From assembly GCA_019243635.1 (NCBI GenBank), contig JAFAUB010000021.1, forward strand, positions 1 through 63,913: DNA of 63,913 nt. Reading direction: 5' to 3'. How positions within the stretch are numbered: position 1 is the first letter of the stretch; each line of letters starts with the position of its first letter. The position numbers and the translations under genes are program-made. The notes under the pieces are model-generated. The model was not told where the DNA came from, ran no database searches, and worked only from the letters and a program-made list of their open reading frames with translations. Positions 46,545 through 55,015 of this stretch are shown one piece after another. Origin of the DNA: Pseudonocardiales bacterium (GTDB taxonomy: Bacteria > Actinomycetota > Actinomycetes > Mycobacteriales > Pseudonocardiaceae).

Positions 46545-49210
46545 GAACTCGCCGCCGTGAGCTCGTCGAGCGAGGGCACGGTATGGTTGGTCGACGCGGA
46601 GATCCGTAGGCCGACGAACCGGGCGTCCGCGGGGCGGAAGCGAAGCTCGTCGTGGGTGCCCTCGGTGCGGCCACGCACCTGGGCGACCACCGTCCAGTTC
46701 TCTCCGTCCTGGGAGACCACGAGGTCGTAGTCGGTCGCGCGCAGGGTTTGCACCGGTCCAGGGAACGGCGGCACGTTGGGAGCGGGCGCGGGTGGCCACC
46801 GCCGGCCCCAGTCGACTGTCGCTGTGCTGATCGTCTGCCGGTGCGCGAGCGGTACGTTCAGGCTCGCGGGGAGCCGGGTGGGACGCCAGTCGGTCGCGGG
46901 ACTGCCGTCGACGGCGGCCAGCGGACCGGTGCCCGGCTGGTTGCTGGACGCTTGGGCGGCGTGGCATCGAACGAGATCGGTGGTCGTCGTGCGGTCGGGC
47001 CGTCGGGTCGGCACGGTGAGAGGATGGCCCGACAGAACGGTCTGCGGGTGGCCGGCCACCGTCACGGGGAGCGGTCCGCCGGAGTCGATGGACACCTGGG
47101 TCTGCTCGGCCCTGATGGCGACCGTGAACCGGTTCCCATGCCAGGCCAGGTTGTGCAGCACCACGCCGTCGAGCGGCGCGGTCAGGCTGGGGTCGAGCCG
47201 CACCGCGTCAGCGTCCCAGCGCAGACCGGAGTAGCCGTAGAGGAACTCCTGCAGGAACCCGCCGATGCCGGTCATGAACGTGACAGCGCCCCCGGTTCTG
47301 GTTTCGGAGAACTGGTAGAACACGTCATGCATGAAGGGTTCGACACTGCGTTGGGTGTACACGAAAGACGAGCAACCAGGTGATCCGGTGGCGGCCGTGT
47401 CGATCGTGTTGATCGCGTCGTCCATCGACGGGCCGCCCAGGTCGCTGCGGGGCACGTAGTAGTCGACGTCGCGCTGCGCGGTGGCCGCCGACATCGGGTA
47501 CCGCCACGGGTACTGCAGCATCGTCACGTCCGCCTGTTTGACCAGTTGGCCCTGGTAGCCGGCGAACTCCGGATGGGTTCCCGATGCCGGCTCGTAGAGC
47601 GGCGAGAGCCCCTCGGCGATGATGGCCCACTCACCGGGCGCGGAAGCCTCGACCACACGGGCGGCCTGCGTGGCGATTCGCAGGGTGGTGGCCGCCGCGA
47701 CGTTCGTGTACGCCTCGTCGTCGACGTCCGGGTTCTCCTCGTCCGGGCCGGTGACGTGGGTGATGTGGTAGCTGCCGTCGGCGTGCCGCTGCGCCCGACC
47801 CGCCCAGAACGTGGCGGTCTGCGACAGCACCGGCCAGCCTCGAGCGACGAGCCAGCCTCGGTCGCCCGTCGCCAGGTAGTACTGCCACTGGGCCAGCGCG
47901 ACGTCGGCGGTGATGTGCTGCTCGTAGCGGCCCTCGCTGTTCACCGACACCGGCGGCAGGACCTCCTCGGTGCCGTCCAGCGCAGTTTCCCACGGGAAGC
48001 GGGCGCCGGAGAACCCGGTTTCCTGGGCATGCGCTGTGGCCGCACCGAGCCGCTGGTAACGGTAGTTGTTCATACCGACCGCAAGCGCGGGATGCTGGGC
48101 GAGCAGCGCCGGGTACATCCACGTGTCGGCGTCCCAGAAGATGTGGCCGTCGTAGCCGTTGGAGGACAGGCCGGCCGGCGAGATGCTCCAGTCGATGCCC
48201 TCATGCGTGCTGGACCAGAGGTAGAACTCGCTCGCGTTCACCTCGGTGGCCAGTGTGGGGTTGCCCAGGATGTCCACCCGGCCGGCCCACAATGCGTTCC
48301 AGGCGGCGGTGTTCTCCGTCATGAGGCCGTCGAAGCCGATCGCAGCGGCGGCCGAGGACTGCTCTCGCGCGGCCGAGTCCGGCAGGGCGTGCGAGGTGGC
48401 GACGCCGATGTACTTGGTCACGGTATAGCTGTGGTTCTCGGTCACGGGGAAGGCGACATGCTGCCCGATGGTCTGCTTGGCGATGTCGCCCACCGGTGTG
48501 AAGGCGGGTGACCGGACATCCTCGCTCAACCCGAGTCGGCTGGAAAGCCCGGCGAGGACGCCGAGTCCTTGGCTACGCACGGTTTCCCAGTACTGGTGGG
48601 CCATCTCGTCCCACCCGCTCGTAGCGCCGGTGCTCGCCGTGGCCGGGGCGCCGTCGATCAAGTCGATGATCGTCGCGGTCCCCGTCCATCGCGGTGTCAG
48701 CTCTAACCGCACGGCCGCGACCCCGGTCCGGGCGCGGTCGGTGAACACCACGTACCGCAGATCGCTGACGTGCCCGTTCGGTGCGGCCCAGCGTGCGGTG
48801 GTGGTGATCGATCCGTCGCGCAGGTTGAGTTGCTGTCGCCAGCCCGTGACCTGACCGGGACGCGGCGCGAAGTCCCGCCCGCCGTCGGTGAAGCTCAGCG
48901 TCGACCAGGTCGGGATGTTCGCGCGTTGCTGTACCCGCCCAGCGGGCTGGGCGTAGAAACCGGCGACCTCGGACTGCGCCGGGACGACGCCACCGGTGTA
49001 CCCCTGGCCGGCCGGCGGCACCCGCACGCCGAGATAGCCGTTGCCGGTGAAGGTGGGCGCATAACCGGCGCCGGTGTCGGTGGCCGTGAGAAGGTAGGAT
49101 CCGCTGTCCTGCGGCTGCGCCGCATGCGCGGCCGGAGACGTCGGGAGCATCAGCACCCCGCAGAGCAGCACCCGAAACCAACGGTTTTTCGTTCCACTGG
49201 CGATGCGCAT
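46541..49210 (-). CDS. Secreted GH65 glycoside hydrolase with discoidin-like domain
   Basis: An 889-residue exported enzyme. The signal peptide is clear (RVLLCGVLMLPTSPAAHAA). An N-terminal beta-sandwich domain precedes the (alpha/alpha)6 barrel, which has HIFWDADTWMYPALL, ARFPWETALDGTEE, and HVTGPDEENPDVDDEAYTN holding the catalytic Glu. The C-terminal 140 residues resemble an F5/8 type C (discoidin) carbohydrate-binding module (SSNQPGTGPLAAVDGSPATDW). Among GH65 it looks like acid trehalase or glucosyl-galactosyl hydrolases rather than phosphorylases. Substrate unresolved. ATG 49210 fits the signal peptide; its 3' end touches the methyltransferase remnant. Confidence 0.82.
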   Translation of the reverse strand: MRIASGTKNRWFRVLLCGVLMLPTSPAAHAAQPQDSGSYLLTATDTGAGYAPTFTGNGYLGVRVPPAGQGYTGGVVPAQSEVAGFYAQPAGRVQQRANIPTWSTLSFTDGGRDFAPRPGQVTGWRQQLNLRDGSITTTARWAAPNGHVSDLRYVVFTDRARTGVAAVRLELTPRWTGTATIIDLIDGAPATASTGATSGWDEMAHQYWETVRSQGLGVLAGLSSRLGLSEDVRSPAFTPVGDIAKQTIGQHVAFPVTENHSYTVTKYIGVATSHALPDSAAREQSSAAAAIGFDGLMTENTAAWNALWAGRVDILGNPTLATEVNASEFYLWSSTHEGIDWSISPAGLSSNGYDGHIFWDADTWMYPALLAQHPALAVGMNNYRYQRLGAATAHAQETGFSGARFPWETALDGTEEVLPPVSVNSEGRYEQHITADVALAQWQYYLATGDRGWLVARGWPVLSQTATFWAGRAQRHADGSYHITHVTGPDEENPDVDDEAYTNVAAATTLRIATQAARVVEASAPGEWAIIAEGLSPLYEPASGTHPEFAGYQGQLVKQADVTMLQYPWRYPMSAATAQRDVDYYVPRSDLGGPSMDDAINTIDTAATGSPGCSSFVYTQRSVEPFMHDVFYQFSETRTGGAVTFMTGIGGFLQEFLYGYSGLRWDADAVRLDPSLTAPLDGVVLHNLAWHGNRFTVAIRAEQTQVSIDSGGPLPVTVAGHPQTVLSGHPLTVPTRRPDRTTTTDLVRCHAAQASSNQPGTGPLAAVDGSPATDWRPTRLPASLNVPLAHRQTISTATVDWGRRWPPAPAPNVPPFPGPVQTLRATDYDLVVSQDGENWTVVAQVRGRTEGTHDELRFRPADARFVGLRISASTNHTVPSLDELTAASS

Positions 49211-49311
49211 CGGCCGGGCCCCTTTGCCATGAGTGTAACGAGGTATCCTGGGATGCCCTACAACGCCCCATTCCATGATCGGGTTCGCCCGGAAGCGAGA
49301 CTCCCCCACCG

Positions 49312-50964
49312 ATGCTGGACCGCCCGGTCATCGACGCCCTGTTCCCCGCCGGCCTGTCCGAACCCGAGCACTGGGAACAGCGCTACCCGTCGCGGCGGCT
49401 CCCCGAGGGCGCTCAGGTCACCCGGTTCTGCCCCTCGCCGACCGGGTTCATGCATATCGGCGGCGTCTACGTGGCCACCATCGACCGTGACATCGCGGCA
49501 CACTCCGGAGGTGTCTACCTGGTACGAGTGGAGGACACCGACCAGTCACGCGAGGTCGAGGGCGCCCTGACCCAGTTCGCCCGCGCGTTCGACTACGTCG
49601 GCATCTCCTCCGACGAGGGCGACGAGCACGGCGGCTACGGCCCCTACCACCAGTCGGCCCGCGAACGCGTCTACCTCACCTACGCGCGAGAACTGCTGCG
49701 CCAGGGCAAGGCGTACCTGTGCTTCGCCACCAAAGACGAGCTCGCCGACATCACCGCCCGCCAGCAAGCCGCGAAGATCCCCACCGGCTACTACGGACCA
49801 TGGGCCATCTGGCGCGACGCAGACCACGCCGCCGTGCGGGCCAAGCTCGCCGAAGGCGCTCCGTACGTGGTGCGCTTCCGCGCCCCCGACAACGCCGCCG
49901 GGCAACGGGCTCGTTTCACCGACGCGATCCGGGGCGAGTTGGAACACGAGGCCAATCGCAACGACACGGTCGTCCTGAAATCCTCCGACCAGTCCCCTCG
50001 GCTGCCGACCTATCATTTCGCGCACGCCGTGGACGACCACCTGATGCGCGTCACACTGGTCATCCGCGGCGAGGAGTGGATTTCATCGGTCCCACTGCAC
50101 CTCCAGTTATTCGACGCACTGGGCTTCGACCCGGTGACCTACGCGCACATCGCGCCGCTGATGAAGCAGATCCCCGGCGGGAAACGCAAACTGTCCAAGC
50201 GGGCAGACCCCGAAGCCGGCGTCGACTTCTACATCGAGGCCGGCTACCCCGCCGAGGCCGTCCTGTACTATCTGCGGGGCCTGGCCAACGGGCGGCTCGC
50301 CGAGCTCCCACTCCACGAGGCACTCGTCACGCCCATCCGGCTGGACCAGTGCGGCGTCGCCGGCCCGTTGGTGGACCTGGTCAAGCTCGAGGACATCAGC
50401 GCTGACCACATCGCCACCCTGCCCGGACACCAGGTTCTCACCGCCGTCCGCGCCTGGGCAGCCCAGTTCGACACCGACCTGGCCACTGTCCTGGACGCCG
50501 AGCACGATCTCGCCCTGCGCGCGCTGGCCGTGGAACGCGACGGTGTCGACAATCCCCGCAAGGACCTGCGCAAGTGGTCGGACTTCCGGGCGGCCTACGG
50601 CTTCTTCTTCCCGCAGCTGTTCACCCCGTTGTCCGGTCCCACGGACGAACGCCTCATCCCGCTCGGTGTGGCTGCCACCATCACCGCGAGCTTCGCTCAT
50701 GACCTCGCCGAGGGCTACCAGCACCTGGACGACCCCCAGGAATGGTTCAACCAGATCCGCGAGCTCGCCGCGAAGCACGGCTTCGCGCCCAATACCAAGG
50801 AGTACAAGAAAAACCCCGACGCCTACCCCGGCTCGGTCCGCGAGGCATCCCAGCTCGTCCGCGTCGCGCTCACCGGCTCCACCCGGAGCCCCGACCTGCA
50901 CGCCATCACCCAGGCGCTCGGCGCCGCGGAGGTGCTGCGCCGGCTGCGCCCGCTGGCCGGCTAG
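49312..50964 (+). CDS. Glutamyl-tRNA synthetase-like protein (atypical, probably a second copy)
   Basis: A 550-residue class I aminoacyl-tRNA synthetase of the Glu/Gln group. The HIGH motif is FCPSPTGFMHIGGVYVATI, then VRVEDTDQSREVEGA and the KMSKS-like GGKRKLSKRADPEAGVDF. Long N- and C-terminal parts (PVIDALFPAGLSEPEHWEQR at the start; EYKKNPDAYPGSVREASQLVRVAL at the end) differ from the compact actinobacterial GluRS and recall forms from Clostridia. It is alone, divergent from the GH65 gene, with no obvious ribosome-binding site at ATG 49312. A housekeeping GluRS is presumably elsewhere. Possible roles are a stress or resistance isoform. Confidence 0.8.
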   Translation: MLDRPVIDALFPAGLSEPEHWEQRYPSRRLPEGAQVTRFCPSPTGFMHIGGVYVATIDRDIAAHSGGVYLVRVEDTDQSREVEGALTQFARAFDYVGISSDEGDEHGGYGPYHQSARERVYLTYARELLRQGKAYLCFATKDELADITARQQAAKIPTGYYGPWAIWRDADHAAVRAKLAEGAPYVVRFRAPDNAAGQRARFTDAIRGELEHEANRNDTVVLKSSDQSPRLPTYHFAHAVDDHLMRVTLVIRGEEWISSVPLHLQLFDALGFDPVTYAHIAPLMKQIPGGKRKLSKRADPEAGVDFYIEAGYPAEAVLYYLRGLANGRLAELPLHEALVTPIRLDQCGVAGPLVDLVKLEDISADHIATLPGHQVLTAVRAWAAQFDTDLATVLDAEHDLALRALAVERDGVDNPRKDLRKWSDFRAAYGFFFPQLFTPLSGPTDERLIPLGVAATITASFAHDLAEGYQHLDDPQEWFNQIRELAAKHGFAPNTKEYKKNPDAYPGSVREASQLVRVALTGSTRSPDLHAITQALGAAEVLRRLRPLAG

Positions 50965-51122
50965 CCCTGAGGCGCGTTCCATACGACGATCGGGAAAACC
51001 TACCATGACGTAGGAAGTTCCTACTGGAGAGTAGGAAATGGCCTCGGGAGGTGCCGGATGGCCGGCCAAGGAGTGACCGATCCGCCGCGCGTGCGCCGCC
51101 GGCAGCGAACGTTGGCCGCGTG

Positions 51123-52853
51123 ATGGTCAGCGACGTGACCAGCACCGATGGCGTGCCGCTGCGGGTGCACCAGTCGGGAGCGGCGGGCACTCCCACGGTG
51201 GTCTGCGTGCACGGCTACCCCGACGACCACACCGTGTGGGACGGCGTTGTGGCCGAGCTGGCATCGCGTTACCACCTGGTGTGCTACGACCTCCGAGGAG
51301 CCGGTGAGTCCGGGAAGCCCCGCGACCGCCAGGCGTACCGGCTCGACCAGCTCGCCCGGGACCTGGCCGTGGTGGTCGAGGCGGCCAGCCCGGACCGTCC
51401 GGTCCACCTGCTGGCTCACGACTGGGGAGCGACTCAGACATGGCACGCGCTGACCGGTCAGTGGCTGCGCGGCCGGGTCGCGTCCTTCACGTCGATCTCC
51501 GGGCCTGGTCTGGACCACGCGGGCCACTGGTTGCGGGCGCGGCTGCGCCGGCCGACGCCGAGGGCGCTGCGTGAGCTGACCACCCAGCTGGTGTCGAGCT
51601 GGTACATCGGCTTCTTCCAGCTGCCGCTGCTGCCGGAGTTGGCCTGGCGCGCCGGACTCCCCCAGCGCGCGCTGGCCCTGGCAGGCCGCGCCGGCACCCC
51701 TGCGGTGACCGACGGGGTGAACGGCCTGCGGCTGTACCGGGCGAACATGCTGCCCCGGCAAGCGAGACCCAGGCCCCAGACGATCGACGTTCCGGTGCAG
51801 GTCCTCGCGCCCCACCGGGACCCGTTCGTGTCGAGATCACTCCAGACCGACGTCGGGCGTTGGGTACCCGACCTCGCGGTTCGCGAGCTGCCCGGCGGTC
51901 ATTGGCTGCCGCACAGCCATCCGCACACCGTCGCGCGCTGCGTGAGCGAGCTGGTCGACCACGCCGAAGGCGGTCGTGAGTCGCGCACCCTGCGCCGCGC
52001 ACGCCGCACCGGGCCGCACCGGAGGCGGTTCGAGGACACCCTCGTGGTGATCACCGGGGCGGGCAGTGGTATCGGCAGGGCCACCGCGCTCGAGTTCGCT
52101 GAGCGGGGCGCTGAGGTGGTGGTCACCGACATCGAGGCGCGGGCGGCCGAGCGCACCGCGCGGCTGGCCGGCACGCTCGGCCCACCCGCGAGCGCGTACA
52201 CCGTGGACGTGTCCGACGGCGGCGCGGTCGAGAAGTTCGGCGCGGTCCTGCTCGACGAACACGGGATCCCTGACATCGTGGTCAACAACGCCGGCATCGG
52301 CATGGCGGGGCCGTTCTTCGACACCACGGTGGCCGACTGGGAGCGGGTCATCGACGTCAACCTGTGGGGCGTCATCCACGGTTGCCGGGTCCTGGGCGGG
52401 CTGCAGGTCGCCGGTGGCGCGGGCGGCACCATCGTCAATATCGCGTCCGCCGTCGCGTACCTGCCCACGCGGGCGCTCCCGGCGTACGCCACGACCAAGG
52501 CCGCGGTACTCGCGCTGAGCCAGTGCCTGCGCGGCGAGCTGGCCGATGCCGGCATCGGCGTGGTGGCGATCTGCCCTGGTTTCGTGCACACCGACATCGT
52601 CAGCACCACCCGGTTCGTCGGCCTCGACGCCACCGAGGAGCACGCGACGAGGAGGCGCGCGACCGAGATGTACCGTCGGCGTAACTTCACCCCGGAAAGG
52701 GCGGCGCGGGAGATTCTGCGCGCGGTGGAGCGCAACGCCGCCATCGCCCCGATCACCGTCGAGGCCAAGGTCGGACTGCTGGCCTCCCGGCTGACTCCCG
52801 GGCTGCTGCGGGCGCTGGCTCGTGCCGAGTGGACGACCTTTAGCGGACGCTGA
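51123..52853 (+). CDS. ephD: EphD-like alpha/beta hydrolase-SDR fusion
   Basis: A 576-residue two-domain protein. Residues 1-285 are an alpha/beta hydrolase of the epoxide hydrolase type: HGYPDDHTVWDGVV (oxyanion HG), LLAHDWGATQTW with nucleophile Asp, and GGHWLPHSHP with the catalytic His. Residues 300-560 are a short-chain dehydrogenase: VITGAGSGIGRATALEFAE, NNAGIGMAG, NIASAVAYLPTRALPAYATTKAAV (Ser, Tyr, Lys). The order and size match Mycobacterium EphD (Rv2214c), linked to mycolic acid metabolism. ATG 51123 is chosen. Its 3' end overlaps the convergent FKBP gene by 14 bases. Confidence 0.85.
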   Translation: MVSDVTSTDGVPLRVHQSGAAGTPTVVCVHGYPDDHTVWDGVVAELASRYHLVCYDLRGAGESGKPRDRQAYRLDQLARDLAVVVEAASPDRPVHLLAHDWGATQTWHALTGQWLRGRVASFTSISGPGLDHAGHWLRARLRRPTPRALRELTTQLVSSWYIGFFQLPLLPELAWRAGLPQRALALAGRAGTPAVTDGVNGLRLYRANMLPRQARPRPQTIDVPVQVLAPHRDPFVSRSLQTDVGRWVPDLAVRELPGGHWLPHSHPHTVARCVSELVDHAEGGRESRTLRRARRTGPHRRRFEDTLVVITGAGSGIGRATALEFAERGAEVVVTDIEARAAERTARLAGTLGPPASAYTVDVSDGGAVEKFGAVLLDEHGIPDIVVNNAGIGMAGPFFDTTVADWERVIDVNLWGVIHGCRVLGGLQVAGGAGGTIVNIASAVAYLPTRALPAYATTKAAVLALSQCLRGELADAGIGVVAICPGFVHTDIVSTTRFVGLDATEEHATRRRATEMYRRRNFTPERAAREILRAVERNAAIAPITVEAKVGLLASRLTPGLLRALARAEWTTFSGR

Positions 52854-53217
52854 CCAGGTCGACAATGAAGACGAGGGTCTCACCGGGTTTGATCGTGGCG
52901 CCCGCGCCGCGGTCGCCGTAGGCCAGGTGCGGCGGGATGGTGAGCCGCCGCCGCCCGCCGACCCGCATACCGACGATCCCCTCGTCCCAGCCCTTGATCA
53001 CCCGGCCGGTACCGAGCCGGAACTCCAGTGGGGAGCCTCGGTCCCAGGAAGCGTCGAACTGCGTCCCGGTGGAGTGCGCGACGCCGATGTAGTGCGCCCT
53101 GATCTGCGAGCCGACGATGGCCTCAGGGCCCTCACCCACTACCTGGTCCTCGACCACCAGCTCGGTGGGCGCCGGTCCCTCGGGCACGGCCACATCGGGA
53201 CGGGTCAGCTCGCTCAC
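52840..53217 (-). CDS. FKBP-type peptidyl-prolyl isomerase
   Basis: A 125-residue cytoplasmic FKBP that speeds prolyl cis-trans isomerisation. Family residues are all there: VGSQIRAHYIGVAHSTGTQF, FDASWDRGSPLEFRLGTG, VIKGWDEGIVGMRVGGRRRL, TIPPHLAYGDRGAG and TLVFIVDLVSV. GTG 53217 with GAGGAGG upstream gives the usual length of actinobacterial single-domain FKBPs. ATG 53262 would add 15 residues including GCEEDDD, which has no hydrophobic stretch before it and is not a convincing lipobox. Divergent from hemC. Confidence 0.9.
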   Translation of the reverse strand: MSELTRPDVAVPEGPAPTELVVEDQVVGEGPEAIVGSQIRAHYIGVAHSTGTQFDASWDRGSPLEFRLGTGRVIKGWDEGIVGMRVGGRRRLTIPPHLAYGDRGAGATIKPGETLVFIVDLVSVR

Positions 53218-53333
53218 GTCGTCATCCTCCTCGCACCCCGCCGCCGTCGGCGAGTTCCCCATCCTGACAGCCTCCCGGCGCGCCTGGATGGGCTGGCCCC
53301 CGGCGCCCGCTGCCGGCTGCGTAGGGTTCGGGC

Positions 53334-54260
53334 ATGCCGCATGTGCGAATCGGCACCCGCGCCAGCCCGATGGCCCTGCATCAAGCCGAGCAGGTCGGCG
53401 CCGCCCTGGAAGCGCTGAACCCCACGGTCACCACTGAGCTGATCAAGATCACTACCAGTGGCGACCAGTGGATGGGGGACCTCGCGAAGCTCGGCGGCAA
53501 GGGCGCGTTCGTCCGCGCGATCGACCGCAACCTGCTCGACGGCTCGGTCGATCTCGCGGTGCACTGCCTCAAAGACATCCCCGGCGAGGTTCCGGTGCCG
53601 GAAGGGCTGACCTTCGCCGGCTACCTGCCCCGGGAGAACATCCACGACGCCGTGATCTCCCGCACCGGTGACCCACTGGCTGAGCTGCCCCCCGGTGCCG
53701 TCATCGGCACCAGCGCGGTGCGCCGCGCCGCCCAGCTCCGTCTGCACTATCCGGGCGTGGTGATCAAGCCGTTGCGGGGCAACGTCAACACGCGCCTGAT
53801 GCGGCTGGACGAGGGCCACTTCGACGCGATCGTCGCCGCAGTGGCCGGGCTGTACCGGGTCGACGAGGCTGAGCGGATCACCGAGATCCTGCCGCTGCGG
53901 ACGATGTGCCCGGCGATCGGCGCGGGCATCATCGCGTTGCAGTGCCGCGCCACAGACACCGCCGTGCGTGCGCTGAGCGCCCGGCTCAACGACGCCGAAA
54001 CCGACCGGCACGCCACCGCCGAGCGTGCCATGTTGCACGCGCTGCAAGGCCACTGCAACTCCCCCATCGCGGGCTACGCCAGCACCGAGCCCGACGGCAA
54101 GCTCGCCTTGCGCGCCAAGGTGTTCAGCCTCGACGGCAGCCAGTGGCTCGACTCCCACCACTGGGGCGTGCCCGAGGACCCGGCGGCCCTGGGCTACTTC
54201 GTCGGCGCTGACCTCCTCCGTCAGGGAGCTCGAGCGCTCATCGACGCCACCAGGCACTAG
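53334..54260 (+). CDS. hemC: Hydroxymethylbilane synthase (porphobilinogen deaminase)
   Basis: Polymerises four porphobilinogens into hydroxymethylbilane for heme, siroheme and B12. The 308-residue protein has GTRASPMALHQAEQV, GGKGAFVRAIDRNLLDG, SVDLAVHCLKDIP (catalytic Asp) and IGTSAVRRAAQL. The cofactor-binding Cys is in LHALQGHCNSPIAGY. hemC stands alone here, without hemA, hemB or hemD, unlike the usual actinobacterial cluster, so it may be a second copy. A B12-dependent NrdJ elsewhere in the window shows that corrinoid is used. Confidence 0.9.
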   Translation: MPHVRIGTRASPMALHQAEQVGAALEALNPTVTTELIKITTSGDQWMGDLAKLGGKGAFVRAIDRNLLDGSVDLAVHCLKDIPGEVPVPEGLTFAGYLPRENIHDAVISRTGDPLAELPPGAVIGTSAVRRAAQLRLHYPGVVIKPLRGNVNTRLMRLDEGHFDAIVAAVAGLYRVDEAERITEILPLRTMCPAIGAGIIALQCRATDTAVRALSARLNDAETDRHATAERAMLHALQGHCNSPIAGYASTEPDGKLALRAKVFSLDGSQWLDSHHWGVPEDPAALGYFVGADLLRQGARALIDATRH

Positions 54261-54548
54261 CGCCCAGCCCCAATCGACGGTCACCGTCACGCCGGCGCTG
54301 TCATCGTCGCATCGCTCTAGACCTCGTGGGGTTCGTCGCCGTCCCCCGCTCAACTGCTGGACCCTGTCCTGTTCACCTTCGGGACGCACTGTCCTGTCGG
54401 TGACATCCGCGCCACGGGGAAACGTCGCGCGCGGAGCGAGCGGTGATCAGAGGTCGGTCACGGCGTGGTTGGTATGCCACCGGTTCGCCTGTCACCGACA
54501 TGTGCTCGGACAGCCGTCCGCGCATCCCCGCGTTGTGAAGGATCGCGA

Positions 54549-54914
54549 ATGCGAATAAGGAACCTGCTCGTGATCGCGGGCACCTGCCTGGCCACTCTCA
54601 TCCTCGGCGTGGGCACGGCCATGGCCGCCACACCGGCACCGACACCGGCACCGGCCACGAACGCTCTGATCGTCTGCCCGCTGGACACCGCCGTGCGCTT
54701 TCCCTGCTGCCCCGGCCCGGTTTCCATCCCCTGTCGCTGTCCCCTCGCCACCGGTTCCAACCCCACTCCCGTCTACTGCTGCTTCTGCTGTGGAGTCCAC
54801 CCCGTTCCCGCCGGTCCCAACCCCGGTCTCATCTACTGCTGTCCACCCCCCACTCCCGTTCCCACCGGCCCCCAACCGGCTCCCGTCTACTGTCCCGCTG
54901 ACACAAGTGCGTAA
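54549..54914 (+). CDS. Secreted Cys/Pro-rich repeat protein, unknown family
   Basis: A 121-residue protein with a good signal peptide (MRIRNLLVIAGTCLATLILG, cleaved after about AMAA). The mature part of about 93 residues has a Thr/Pro/Ala stretch and then 12 cysteines, many as CC pairs (PCCPG, YCCFCCG, IYCCPP). Three imperfect repeats of about 20 residues are seen: PTPVYCC, then GPNPGLIYCC, then GPQPAPVYC. GAAGGA precedes ATG 54549. A strong hairpin follows. The composition suggests a disulfide-rich or metal-binding outer peptide; no family was recognised. Confidence 0.65.
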   Translation: MRIRNLLVIAGTCLATLILGVGTAMAATPAPTPAPATNALIVCPLDTAVRFPCCPGPVSIPCRCPLATGSNPTPVYCCFCCGVHPVPAGPNPGLIYCCPPPTPVPTGPQPAPVYCPADTSA

Positions 54915-54975
54915 TCGTTGAGGGGCCCGTCGTAGCGGCCTCATCAGCGAGAAACGATCAAGGGCACAGGTCTGG

Positions 54976-55015
54976 CCGCGGTCCTCGGGATGACTCCAGC
55001 CCCCGAGGACCGCGG
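54976..55015. terminator. Strong hairpin between convergent genes
   Basis: CCGCGGTCCTCGGG and CCCGAGGACCGCGG are perfect 14-bp arms around a 12-base loop, 61 bases after the Cys-rich gene and at the 3' edge of the transporter pseudogene on the other strand. It is symmetric and can act for both. Confidence 0.7.

Noticed and set aside
49211..49311. T-box leader before the GluRS-like gene
   Set aside because: No T-box sequence and only 100 bases available.
53218..53262. Lipobox in the upstream start of the FKBP
   Set aside because: AAGC is not preceded by a hydrophobic stretch; the GTG at 53217 gives the family length.
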